Assembly: GCF_001189295.1 (NCBI RefSeq)
Contig: NZ_CP012159.1
Location: 744,001 to 808,000, forward strand
Source of the DNA: Chondromyces crocatus
GTDB lineage: Bacteria > Myxococcota_A > Polyangia > Polyangiales > Polyangiaceae
Direction: 5' to 3'
DNA length: 64,000 nt
The position numbers were made by a program, and so were the translations under genes. The notes beneath the pieces are model-generated. The model was not told the origin of the DNA and did not search any database. It saw only the letters and a list, made by a program, of their open reading frames with translations. Shown one piece after another: positions 16,974 through 25,734 of this stretch. How positions within the stretch are numbered: position 1 is the first letter of the stretch; every line of letters begins with the position of its first letter.

Positions 16974-18257
16974 TCACTCTGGCAAACGCATCGAGAGCAG
17001 CGCATCGATCGTCCCGCGGGACAGAGCGCCAGGAAGCCCCGGGAGCATCTCGGCAGCCGCCCCAGGGATCCTCTCCGGGTGGATGACCGCCACCTGGATC
17101 GCTCGCTGCTGCTCGTCGAGCAGGATCATGAAATACCGATCTCCCTCCGGACGGCGCCACACCGGGCACCCGTCCGCGCTGCCGCTGACCGCGATCTCCG
17201 GCCCGCTCGCATAGGCCTGCTGCCCGCAAGCGTCGACGACCTCGATGTCGTCGGCGAAGACGTCACGGCGACAGCCCTCTCCGCAGACGTTCCCGCCGAC
17301 ATGACCAGCCTGGTACGAGCGAACGCCGGTGCTCATGAACTCGCGGTTGCTGTACTGATTGTTGTCGAGCACCACCTCGAAGACGTTGATCTCCCCGCAG
17401 CCGTCACCGACCGATCCTGTCTTCGAGTAGCAGTTGCAGAGCCCGTTCCACTTGCGTCCGCCATCGCGAATCAACTCGGATGCGACGAACGCGACCCACG
17501 GCCCCGGGTGCCCTTGCCCCCCGCCGTCACACCGCTCGACGCCGGCATCATCGAACGTCATCGAGGCGAGGAAGACGATGAGCTTCGAGCCCGACCAGCC
17601 GAGGTGGTTGATGCCCGGATCGTTCGGACAAAAGTAGTCGCGCCCGTCACCGCACGGGAAAGACGCCTCTTGCATGAAGTAGTTCACGCAGTCCTTCTTC
17701 GTCAGGTCTCCGGTGAAATCGGCGGACGTCATCTGCCCATCGGTGACCACGAGGTTCGAGCCGTGGCCGCGCTGCGCGTCCCACGAGGAGACCATCGACC
17801 AGGAAGCAGCGCTCTCCCCTGGCTGGTAGACGGCGAGCTGCTTCAGGCGGATCGCCTTCATGACGAGTGTCATCTCCTCGTCGAAGGGCGCGAGCGTCGT
17901 GCTCGTCGTGTGCTGCTCCTTCATGCAGCAGTGCCCACCCCACGTGTCCGTCCCATCCTTGTAGCTGCAGGCTGGATCGCCTGGGTCGCGATCGATGCGA
18001 CGCGGCCACCACCCTGGCGCACCGACGTTGGTGAAGGTCATGGTCCCGCCCCGTGTGGGCGTGCTCGGCTCCGTGGGGTGCGGCCCCAGGCCTCCGCCAG
18101 CGCCGCTGCCCGAGCCGTTCGTCGAGGTCGATGTCGACGTCGTGCTGCTGGCACCCGCGCCCCCTTCGCCACCCGCGCCGTCGTCGCTCGTGCTCCCGCA
18201 GGCACAGGCGAAGAGCAGGAGACCTGCGGGCACGACCCATCGCGAGATCATCGTCAT
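16974..18257 (-). CDS. TOS1-like (DUF2401) putative wall-glycan hydrolase lipoprotein
   Basis: A protein of 427 residues. Signal peptide MTMISRWVVP with a lipobox-like F-A-C-A-C (Cys18 or Cys20), then a Gly/Ser/Thr linker to about residue 70. The mature part resembles the fungal cell-wall protein TOS1: an N-terminal DGTDTWGGHCCM region (101-112) and a later C-N-C-Y-x(8)-G-C-G-E-I-N-V-F-E-V block (274-295). Fungal members read G-E-L-D-I-F-E here, like the E-x-D-x-x-E catalytic motif of GH16 glucanases; this protein has E289-I-N-V-F-E294, with Asn for Asp. The mature part has many Cys. The neighbouring GH128-like gene supports a beta-glucan role. The family call rests on motif similarity only. 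Confidence 0.68.
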   Translation of the reverse strand: MTMISRWVVPAGLLLFACACGSTSDDGAGGEGGAGASSTTSTSTSTNGSGSGAGGGLGPHPTEPSTPTRGGTMTFTNVGAPGWWPRRIDRDPGDPACSYKDGTDTWGGHCCMKEQHTTSTTLAPFDEEMTLVMKAIRLKQLAVYQPGESAASWSMVSSWDAQRGHGSNLVVTDGQMTSADFTGDLTKKDCVNYFMQEASFPCGDGRDYFCPNDPGINHLGWSGSKLIVFLASMTFDDAGVERCDGGGQGHPGPWVAFVASELIRDGGRKWNGLCNCYSKTGSVGDGCGEINVFEVVLDNNQYSNREFMSTGVRSYQAGHVGGNVCGEGCRRDVFADDIEVVDACGQQAYASGPEIAVSGSADGCPVWRRPEGDRYFMILLDEQQRAIQVAVIHPERIPGAAAEMLPGLPGALSRGTIDALLSMRLPE

Positions 18258-18316
18258 GGCTGGCGTCTCCTGGTCAGCGTCGAAGCAAGGTGGCCACATG
18301 CTGGATCTCCGCCAGC

Positions 18317-19594
18317 TCAGAGATCCTCGATCACCACGAAGGCGCGCTGCCCCTCGCCCAGATGCCCGCTGATCCGGTATGTCGACCGCGCCGGATCGAT
18401 CGGGATGAGCGCGTCCCCTGTGGCCTTCGGGAGCCACTCGTCCCCATCCCACTCGTAGAAGAGTTCCCCCAGAAGCTCGACGGCGCCGCTCGGATCATTC
18501 TGCCGGTACACCTTGATGCGGTAGAGGTGCTCCTTCGGAATCGCCTCGATTTCGCCGGCAAGGTACTGGTCGCGCTTCTGTGCGCGGAGTTCTGGCCAGG
18601 TGAAGCCCTCGGCGTGGGCCACGCTGTAGCCATCGGGGCTGCACCCCCCGCCGAAGGGCTTGTCGAAGTTGCCCGGCAAGGTGTCGTCCCACTTCGCGAC
18701 ATCGACCATGGGCTTTCCCTTGTGACCCCAGTACAGGTGCCCGTGTGAACTGAGGCTCGCGTACCCGGGCATGACCGTCTCGGCCATGTAGTAGGACTCG
18801 TCGCCGGGGAACTGGGTGCGCGTCACCGGCACCGGCTGCGACGCCTTGTTGATCAGCACGCAGCGAAGCTCCTCGTTCCACCACGTTCGCCCGAGCGGCA
18901 CCCCCTTGGGGATGTAGACCTTCCCGTCGGTGTCGACGAGCAAGCCGAAGCCGATCTCCTGGTTGATCTCCCTCGGGTTCCAGCCACCGCGGTGACGCGG
19001 CCACGCGGTGTCGGGTGGCGAGAAGAAGCGCAGGCTGACGTCGCTACCGTTCTTGATGAACCGCCACGTGGGCCGGAACGCGCCGAAGATGTCGCCGCCG
19101 CCGTCGTTGTGGTCGGTGAAGTAGCCGTACTCGTGCCCTGGCGTGACGTGGTAGAGCACCGGGAGCGCGCCGAGCCTCGCCACCTCGGCTTCGACATCCA
19201 TGCCGTTCGCCCAGCCCTTGTTCTTGTCGCCGGGCGTGTAAGCCACGTTGTCCATGACCCCGGGGATGTACGGGAGTTCGAACTGGCTATCGACGACGTA
19301 GAACGTCTCCCGCTCCTCGACGGGGAAGTCCTTCTTCCCCTGGATATGGGAGAGCACGTACGCGCACGGCGTGGCGGTGATGACCTCGAACGTCTCGCCT
19401 TCGAACTGTACGGTCCCGATGGATCGGACCTCGAAGTCGCTGCTGTCGCAGTCGGCACCTTCGACGAGCGGCGGCGTCGGCTCGTTGCCACCGTTCGACG
19501 GAGGAGGCGTCGTCGATCCCGAGGAGGTCGCCGGGTCTTCGCTGCTGGAGCAGCCGATGAGCACGACGAGGAGCGCGAGGGAGCGCGGAGTCAT
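18317..19594 (-). CDS. Putative lipoprotein, first gene of the wall-glycan cassette
   Basis: A protein of 425 residues starting at ATG 19594 behind GGAGAGAG. The signal peptide carries lipobox V-L-I-G-C (Cys15), followed by a Ser/Thr/Pro-rich linker to about residue 45. The mature domain is aromatic-rich (WNPREINQEIGFG, SSHGHLYWGHKG) with few Cys, typical of an extracellular beta-rich protein, possibly carbohydrate-binding. I do not recognise the family. It precedes the TOS1-like gene by 59 bp on the same strand, and co-transcription is likely. Confidence 0.75.
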   Translation of the reverse strand: MTPRSLALLVVLIGCSSSEDPATSSGSTTPPPSNGGNEPTPPLVEGADCDSSDFEVRSIGTVQFEGETFEVITATPCAYVLSHIQGKKDFPVEERETFYVVDSQFELPYIPGVMDNVAYTPGDKNKGWANGMDVEAEVARLGALPVLYHVTPGHEYGYFTDHNDGGGDIFGAFRPTWRFIKNGSDVSLRFFSPPDTAWPRHRGGWNPREINQEIGFGLLVDTDGKVYIPKGVPLGRTWWNEELRCVLINKASQPVPVTRTQFPGDESYYMAETVMPGYASLSSHGHLYWGHKGKPMVDVAKWDDTLPGNFDKPFGGGCSPDGYSVAHAEGFTWPELRAQKRDQYLAGEIEAIPKEHLYRIKVYRQNDPSGAVELLGELFYEWDGDEWLPKATGDALIPIDPARSTYRISGHLGEGQRAFVVIEDL

Positions 19595-19967
19595 GCGGGA
19601 ATCTCTCTCCTTGGCGGGCCGCCGGGAGCGCCGTTTGCGAGCGCTGTTTCGTGGAGGGATGGTCAGCCGAACGACATGGCGCGTCAAGGGAGAGGGGTCG
19701 CGCTCACCGACGTCCCGGTGGATGGCGGAAGGCGTCGGCGCAGCCTGCCACCCCGACGCCGTGATCGTGAGACGAGCGCTGGCGTCATCGACCGACGACG
19801 ACAGGAGATCGACACTTCACGCCATCGGATGGCGTCCTCCGGGCCATGGACGACCCTCGCTCCTGCACGGGACTGGACGGAAGCTGCGCGTGTGTTCGTC
19901 GCGTTTTCCAGCCCGGATCGGGTGTCCACGAGCCATGAGCTCGCCATGCGAAACGAGGAGACGGGTG
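19595..19967. other. Divergent intergenic region
   Basis: About 370 bases between the leftward lipoprotein cassette and the rightward LRR-like gene. It must hold both promoters. No clear -35/-10 pair, operator dyad or terminator was seen. Confidence 0.4.
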
Positions 19968-21014
19968 ATGCAGTACGGACTGGACGACGAGTACACCTGG
20001 TACGAGTGGGCCGAAGCCCTGCCCACCGAGGAGACGCCGAGCCCGGAACTCCACGCGATCGCAGCCGGCTTCGCGGCGCACGCCCGACATTGCCTCCCCA
20101 CCTGGTGCCACGCGGGAGCGCTCTCGCCCCTCGCCGCCCTGGCGCGCGCCTTCGGCCCGCGCGAGGCTGGTCTCGCGCAGGCGCAAGGCCTCCAGGTCAG
20201 TCACTTGCGGTTCCTCGCCGCGCCCCAGCTCACCGAGCAGCTCGCCGCGCTTCCTGACCTGACTGGCCTCGAAGGCGTGGAAGTCTCTGGCGACGAGGGC
20301 AGCAAGCTCGCACCGAAGGAGTCCGCGGCGCTCGTGCAGCTGGCCAAACTCGGGCTGCGCGAGCTCGACCTCGAGGGCGTCCCGAGCAGCAAGGACATCG
20401 AGCCCTTGCGACCCACCCTCGCGCGCCTCTCCCTCCTGCTCCAGGACAAGCCGCGCGCCACGGAGCTGTTCGAACGACCGTGGCCGGCGCTCCGGGAACT
20501 CCGGCTCGAACGCGGCAACGCCACCGACATGGCAGGCCTCGCTGCGCTCTTGCCTGCGATGTACGAGCGGCTGCCAGCGTGCGAGGCGCTCGATCTCTTC
20601 GAGACCTCGATCACCAAGAAGGTGCCCTTGCTCGAAGCCATGCCGTCCAGCCCGTGGATCGCCCAGCTCGTCGCGTTGCGCATCAGCGATCATGATGTGC
20701 CCCCCGATCGCCTCATGCACCTCGCCCAGGTGCCGTTCCAGCGACTCAGGCACCTGGGCCTCGGGATCTCGCAGGCGCGCCCACAGCTCGCGAACGCGCT
20801 CGCAAGCTCGCCGTCGCTCTCCGCCGTGGAGACCCTTCAGATCCACGCCAAGGTCGGCAAAGCCGGCTTGCAGTGCCTCATCGAAGCGTGGCCCCACCTG
20901 CGCCGGATCGCGGTGTGGGATCCACCCACCGAGAGCGTCGACGAGGTGATCGAGACCTTCGGACTCCGACCCTTCGTCGCGCGGGGCGGTGTCGTGGTGC
21001 GACGCGTCTCGTGA
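19968..21014 (+). CDS. Leucine-rich-repeat-like protein
   Basis: A protein of 348 residues, cytoplasmic by the lack of a signal peptide. From about residue 80 on it has irregular Leu-rich units (LRELDLEGVP, LRELRLERGN, LRHLGLGISQ, VETLQIHAKV, LRRIAVWDPP) spaced some 40-60 residues apart, giving a degenerate LRR-like solenoid. The ATG at 19968 has AGGAGA 7 bases upstream. LRR proteins with an N-terminal extension are numerous in Sorangiineae; the role is unknown. Confidence 0.75.
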   Translation: MQYGLDDEYTWYEWAEALPTEETPSPELHAIAAGFAAHARHCLPTWCHAGALSPLAALARAFGPREAGLAQAQGLQVSHLRFLAAPQLTEQLAALPDLTGLEGVEVSGDEGSKLAPKESAALVQLAKLGLRELDLEGVPSSKDIEPLRPTLARLSLLLQDKPRATELFERPWPALRELRLERGNATDMAGLAALLPAMYERLPACEALDLFETSITKKVPLLEAMPSSPWIAQLVALRISDHDVPPDRLMHLAQVPFQRLRHLGLGISQARPQLANALASSPSLSAVETLQIHAKVGKAGLQCLIEAWPHLRRIAVWDPPTESVDEVIETFGLRPFVARGGVVVRRVS

Positions 21015-21274
21015 CGGGGCGCGAGCAGGAGGCGCACCCCTCCGATCCCCGCCTCGCAAGCACGCAGGCGGCCATCGACCTCGCGCCTTGAGCCGAGGGT
21101 TCAGTGCGGCTGGAAACCGCACCTCGGAGAATGACCCGCGGCCAGCGCGTCGGTGCTGGAGGGCACGAAACCCCCGCCATTCGCTGCCGTACTTCCACGC
21201 AGCCAGTGCTCTTCACCGACCAAGCTCCTCCATGAACGGCGACGATCGGGCTCTTTCCGGTATCATCACCCGTC

Positions 21275-22303
21275 GTGCAGCCAGCTCGCCCCGACCGACC
21301 TGCGTCCGTCGAGCCTCCGAGCGCGTCGCCCATCCGCGTCTCGCCGTTCGTGCTCACCTGGACGCGCATCCTCGGCCTCTCGCTCGTCGAGGTGGCGCAC
21401 GCCTCCGGGCTCCCCCGCGCGACGCTCGAGGCTGCCGAGGAGCTGAGCTACGAAGAAACGCTCAAGCTCTGGACCGGCATCGAGGCGCTGACCGGCGATC
21501 CAGTCTGGGGCATCCACGCCGGCGCCCAGTTCACGATCGACCAGATGGGCGTGGTCGGACCGGCGCTGGCGCACGCGACCCACCTCGACGCCGCGCTCGA
21601 CGTGCTGGTGCGCGTGATGAACCTCTTCGTCCGTAACGCGAAGATCCGCCGCATCGACACCGAGCGTTGCGCCGGGTTCGAGTACGTCATGCCCACGCTC
21701 CGCTCGCGCCAGGGGGCCGACACCATCTTCGCGGCGGCCGTCGCGCTCATCCGACATTGCACGGGCGAGTGCGTCGTACCCCACGCCATCGAGCACCAGA
21801 TGCCTCGCCAGTCCGAGGACGAATACCTCCGCATCTTCGGCGTCGTCCCGCGCTGGGACCGCCCGACCACCCAGCTTCTCTTCGCGCGTGCCGACCTCGC
21901 CCGACCCTTCCGTGGCGCCTCGCCCGTCCTCGCCGAGCTGCTCTCCGAGCACGCCCCTCGGCTGCTCGCGCCGTCGGGTCAGCCCTCTTCGTTCGATCAA
22001 GACTTCGCGTGCGCGTTCTGGAGGGCGCACGAGTCGGGTGGCGCGACCCTCGAGGCCGTCGCCGAAGCGATGGAGACCACGGCACGGACGCTCCAGCGCA
22101 AGCTCGCTGCGCAAAAGACCTCTTTCGCCGCAATGCGCGCCGAGCTGCTCCACCGCCGCACGACCCAGCTCCTGACCGAGAGCACGCTGCCGATCGACAC
22201 GATCGCCGAGCGCCTCGGTTACAGCTCACGCGCCGCCCTGGAGCGCGCCTACCGGCGCTGGAGCGGACGCACACCCCACGCCGTCCGCGCCGGCGCCGTC
22301 TGA
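21275..22303 (+). CDS. AraC-family transcriptional regulator with arabinose-binding-like N-domain
   Basis: A protein of 342 residues starting at GTG 21275. Residues 1-200 fit the 'arabinose-binding domain of AraC-type' sensor fold (VHASGL-like start, LWTGIEALTGDPVWGIHAG). The C-terminal 100 residues hold two helix-turn-helix units: ATLEAVAEAMETTARTLQRKL and IDTIAERLGYSSRAALERAYRRW, ending in R-T-P-H-A-V-R. Likely ligand and targets are not visible. A LysR gene follows on the same strand after 373 bp. Confidence 0.92.
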   Translation: MQPARPDRPASVEPPSASPIRVSPFVLTWTRILGLSLVEVAHASGLPRATLEAAEELSYEETLKLWTGIEALTGDPVWGIHAGAQFTIDQMGVVGPALAHATHLDAALDVLVRVMNLFVRNAKIRRIDTERCAGFEYVMPTLRSRQGADTIFAAAVALIRHCTGECVVPHAIEHQMPRQSEDEYLRIFGVVPRWDRPTTQLLFARADLARPFRGASPVLAELLSEHAPRLLAPSGQPSSFDQDFACAFWRAHESGGATLEAVAEAMETTARTLQRKLAAQKTSFAAMRAELLHRRTTQLLTESTLPIDTIAERLGYSSRAALERAYRRWSGRTPHAVRAGAV

Positions 22304-22676
22304 GTCGACGCTGCGCACAGCGCATTCCATCACCACGCGACGGACTTACGACGAGCGACCCGACACGCGAGATGAACCTCTGCCGCGCGACGAAAGCATG
22401 TCGAGCGACCCGACGCGTACTACCGTGCCGCCGCCCGCATCCTGCCCTGTGACTTCCTCGCCGCGATGGGTGCCGTGCCATGACCACAGCGCGCGTCACC
22501 GCCATGGAGTGGCGTGAAGTGGAGGACATCTGTCGTCATCGGTCGTCTCTCCTGCACCACGGCATCCGACGACGCGCACAGCGCGCATGACGCGAGGGTC
22601 GAGCAGCCATTTCGACGGGTTTCACGGCCTCGCATGAATTGTCGCGGCGTCATGACCGTGATGACATCGCATCGTC
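22304..22676. other. Intergenic region between AraC and LysR genes
   Basis: No gene is supported in these 373 bases. Two direct copies of CGAGCGACCCGAC occur 50 bases apart (22352 and 22402); they might be regulator sites or chance. A dyad overlapping the LysR start is listed separately. Confidence 0.4.
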
Positions 22677-22680
22677 ATGA
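22650..22680 (+). promoter_or_regulatory. Dyad overlapping the LysR start codon
   Basis: TCATGAC (22650-22656) and its exact complement GTCATGA (22674-22680) are 17 bases apart, and an internal ATGAC/GTCAT repeat sits in the same place. The right arm covers the ATG at 22677. LysR proteins often repress their own gene from such dyads, so autoregulation is possible. Confidence 0.35.
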
Positions 22681-23606
22681 TCTCGTCCTGGGACGATCTC
22701 CGCTACCTCGAAGCCTTCGAGCGACTCGGTACGGCGGGCGCCGCCGGCCGCGAACTCGGCGTGGCCGCGTCGACCATCTACCGGCGCGTGGCGGCGCTCG
22801 AACAGTCCGTCGGCTTCCCCTGCCTCGTGCGCGGCAGGGGCATCACGCCTGCCGGGCGTGAGCTGGCGCAGCTCGCACGGACGACCGGCAACTCGCTCCA
22901 GAGCATCGCCCAGCGCGCCAGCGAGCAGCGCGACGAGGTGCGCGGCCCTGTCGTCTTCGCGACGCTCGACGGGCTCGAGCCGCTCCTCTCGGCGCCCTTC
23001 GCGGAGCTGTCGATCCTCCATCCCCAGCTCCGGGTGGACGTGCACATCACCGCCGCCTGCCCGAGTCAGCGGGATCCTCCGGCCGACCTCGCGCTCACGC
23101 TGCTCCGCAAGCCACCGCCCACGTACGTCGGTCGCAAGCTCCTCACCATCCGGTTCGGTGTGTATGGAACACGCGCGCTCGCGAGCGACCCCGAGCGCGC
23201 CCGCTGGGTGGTGCTCGGGGAGCCGCTCGACAAGTCGTGGATCGGTCGCTGGGAGCGGGAGCACGTCCCCCGAGAGCAGGTCGCCGCCGTCACCACCTCC
23301 CGGCGCATGTTCCTCGACCTCGTCACCGCAGGCGCGGGCGTCGGCCTGTTGCCAGAGGCTCTTGCCGAGAACCATCCCGAGCTGGTCGAGCTGACGTCTT
23401 ACCGAGAGAGGAGCGCAGACCTCGAGCGACCCGCATGGCTCCTGGTCCCACCCGAGCTCCGGAACGACGTGCGGATCACGACCGTGGTGAAGGTCCTGAG
23501 CAAGCACCTCCGCCGCTCCTCCGGGCCTGACGTGTCGAGCGCGCAGGAGATGCAAGACTGCGACAGCGAGTCGCAATCTTGCGATGTCCGCTCGGTTGCC
23601 TCCTGA
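22677..23606 (+). CDS. LysR-family transcriptional regulator
   Basis: A protein of 309 residues. The N-terminal winged helix-turn-helix reads YLEAFERLGTAGAAGRELGV followed by STIYRRVAALEQ, where the recognition helix has Y-R-R-V-A-A-L-E. Residues about 95-300 form the periplasmic-binding-protein-like effector domain (PVVFATLDGLEPLL, VTAGAGVGLLPE). Its target genes are not obvious: it is not divergent from a neighbour, the usual arrangement. A dyad covers its start codon. Confidence 0.92.
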   Translation: MISSWDDLRYLEAFERLGTAGAAGRELGVAASTIYRRVAALEQSVGFPCLVRGRGITPAGRELAQLARTTGNSLQSIAQRASEQRDEVRGPVVFATLDGLEPLLSAPFAELSILHPQLRVDVHITAACPSQRDPPADLALTLLRKPPPTYVGRKLLTIRFGVYGTRALASDPERARWVVLGEPLDKSWIGRWEREHVPREQVAAVTTSRRMFLDLVTAGAGVGLLPEALAENHPELVELTSYRERSADLERPAWLLVPPELRNDVRITTVVKVLSKHLRRSSGPDVSSAQEMQDCDSESQSCDVRSVAS

Positions 23607-24575
23607 TCGAGAGGGAAGCTGGCACGCCTACAACCCGGGTGACGGGGACCTCGGCCTGGAGACAGGGACGCCAACGTGTCGCTCGCTGGGCTACACGGAG
23701 TCGACCAGCCCGGGCTCGTCCATGCGACGCCCGAGCGGCTCTCGCTGATCGAGAACCTCCCAGGTCACGGACGGGAAGATCGAGCGAGCCAGGACCGCGG
23801 ACGCGACGACGAGGGTCGAGCGGTCGCCTGATGAGCGTCGACGCTCACCAGCCATCGTTCATCCCAGCGGAGCGCAGCGCCGGTCGTACGCAGGCGCCGA
23901 ACGTTCGTGCTCCCCAGCGCATCCATCGCGTGCACGCGAACGACCTCCCGATCCATCCCTGGTGGCGTCGCGCGCAGGAAATCGCCGGTCGGAACGTTCC
24001 CCGGAGCCGTTCACCGCAGGAAACCGACGTTTGGAGCGTTCCCCGGAGCCGTTCACCGCAGGAAACCGACGTTTGGAGCATTCCCCAGGGTCGTTCACCG
24101 CAGGAAACCGACGTTTGGAGCATTCCCCAGGGTCGTTCACCGCAGGAAACCGACGTTCGGAGCGTTCCCCGGGGTCGTTCACCGCAGGAAACCGACGTTC
24201 GGAGCGTTCCCCAGGGTCGTTCACCGCAGGAAACCGACGTTCGGAGCGTTCCCCAGGGTCGTTCACCGCAGGAAACCGACGTTCGACGTGATCACTGCAG
24301 GGATCCACGGCGGCCCCCTGTCATCCCGATGCCGTCGCAGCCTTGCTCCGTGACGCTGAACACGAGCGGCCAGCGCGGCGTACCGAGCAACTGAAATCAG
24401 CCCCCCTCCTGCCACCCTTCAGCAGGCCATCCCGCCATCGGTGACGGGTCGTCGCTGACGTCCACGCTGTTTCGTCGGCGGCCGACTCTGCAATCTTCGA
24501 GATTCGTTGAATAGGATCCCTTCTCGCTCGTTTCCTCCATCGCAGGACCGTCGTCTCTGCGTCCAGGAGGCATCC
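23607..24575. other. Long intergenic region containing a tandem repeat array
   Basis: About 970 bases. Its centre is the 42-bp repeat array at 23974-24287. All frames through the array stay open because 42 is a multiple of 3 and the unit lacks stops, but no start with a ribosome binding site leads into it, and variation between copies changes amino acids freely. No gene is called. Confidence 0.5.
23974..24287. repeat. 42-bp tandem repeat array, about 7.4 copies
   Basis: Seven full head-to-tail units start at 23974, 24016, 24058, 24100, 24142, 24184 and 24226, with a partial eighth from 24268. Each begins GCAGGAAACCGACGTT (the first copy is degenerate) and ends near CGTTCACC. Copies differ at only about five positions (T/C, G/A). 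There are no spacers, so it is not a CRISPR. Confidence 0.93.
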
Positions 24576-25343
24576 GTGACCCACCTCTCCCACATCCCGC
24601 GCCCCGAGAAGCTCTCCATTGCCCGCAGCGTCCACGCGAACCTGTTAGAGCGACACCGCGAGGGAGCCGCCGAACCAGCCCTCGACGGGTTCATCCCCTT
24701 GCTCGAGGCCGTCATCGAGCAGCTCGCCGAGCACGTGGGCGGTGGCGCGGCGGCCCATGCCGAGCGGTACGCGCTGCTCGCCGAGGCAGCCATCGCCGAC
24801 AACCGCGTCGACACCTGGTACCGGCACATCGAGAGCTACCTCTCCATCGAGGCACGGAACGACGAAGGGCCTCACGCCCTCGCCGCGCGGGCGGCCCATG
24901 CCTCGGCCTGCCCTGACGGCCTCGCCCATGTCGACGCCCGCATCGTCGAGGAGAACATGCACTGCCGCAGCATGCTGCTGGCACTCAGGGACCCGGTGCA
25001 TGCCGCGCTGCTCGCGGCAATCGAGTTTCCGATGATCTGGCTCGACCGGCTCGAGGCGGCGCTCGATGCGAGCGAGGCTGCGCAGGACCGCCTCGCGCAG
25101 ACGAGGCAGGAGCGGAGCACGCACGTCTTCCTCGGCCGCCATGCCGAGAAGGCGTGGGTGGACGTGCTGTGGCGGCTGCGACGTGCCATCGAGGCCCGCG
25201 CCGCGCGTGACGAGACGGCGCGACGCCTGGAAGGTGCAGCGCTCATCGCGCCGCTCACCGATGCCCTCGGCAGGCTGCGTGCCCAGGAGGCCGCGCGGAG
25301 GACGCGGCGGAAGACCGTCGGAGCACCCGCTGCGCAGACCTAG
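24576..25343 (+). CDS. Helix-rich hypothetical protein
   Basis: A protein of 255 residues starting at GTG 24576, 5 bases after a perfect AGGAGG (24565-24570). It is Ala-, Glu-, Arg- and Leu-rich, without signal peptide or membrane segment, and looks almost wholly alpha-helical (for example LLEAVIEQLAEHVGG and WLDRLEAALDAS). The C-terminal 40 residues are strongly basic and could bind nucleic acid or be disordered. Family not recognised. Confidence 0.75.
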   Translation: MTHLSHIPRPEKLSIARSVHANLLERHREGAAEPALDGFIPLLEAVIEQLAEHVGGGAAAHAERYALLAEAAIADNRVDTWYRHIESYLSIEARNDEGPHALAARAAHASACPDGLAHVDARIVEENMHCRSMLLALRDPVHAALLAAIEFPMIWLDRLEAALDASEAAQDRLAQTRQERSTHVFLGRHAEKAWVDVLWRLRRAIEARAARDETARRLEGAALIAPLTDALGRLRAQEAARRTRRKTVGAPAAQT

Positions 25344-25734
25344 TACTGCGTACCCTGAATCAGGGGCTTATCGACTCCTACGCTCCCGAGGGTCACTACC
25401 CTTGCTTTCTTCGCAGGTCGCTCGGCCAAGGACCCGGGCCGAACCTGGGGAAACACGGTACTGACCACGCTGCCGTCGTCACGTCGTCGTCCGTGTCGAC
25501 GATGACGCTCCTCCCTTGCCCGTGAGTGACCTCGTCGTCAGCGCGTCCCGCGCGTTCACACCACGGTCCGGGACGGCTGCCCTCCATGCACCGTGGCCTC
25601 TCCGTCTGCTGGCACATTTTGCATGAAGCTCCGCCAACTCCGAGGCACGCCTCATGCTCTCTCCCCGCGGCGACATCGCAAGAACTTCAACACGAACGGG
25701 CTGCTCTCTCCGGGCGGCCATGGGGAGGTCCGGG
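25344..25734. other. Intergenic region with a terminator-associated repeat
   Basis: About 390 bases without a supported gene. Just after the upstream stop codon lie CCCTGAATCAGGG and, at 25363-25401, a 39-base block that recurs at 35204-35242. The GGGGAGG before the next gene is a ribosome binding site. Confidence 0.4.
25363..25401 (+). repeat. 39-base dispersed repeat downstream of a stop codon (copy A)
   Basis: Ungapped alignment with 35204-35242 gives 31 identical bases of 39, including the run CCTACGCTCCCG. Both copies lie within 25 bases after a stop codon. In copy A the GGGGCC/GGCCCC hairpin seen in copy B has decayed. Confidence 0.55.

Noticed and set aside
23974-24287. CRISPR array
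   Set aside because: Units are contiguous with no unique spacers, and no cas genes are near.
23859-24308. Reverse-strand frame coding a 14-residue repeat protein (units like RRFPAVNDPGERSE)
   Set aside because: Every frame across a stop-free 42-bp unit is open. Most differences between copies alter amino acids, and no ribosome binding site leads in.
25609-25624. Sigma-54 promoter TGGCAC...GC
   Set aside because: Only 8 bases separate GG and GC; the -24/-12 elements need 10.
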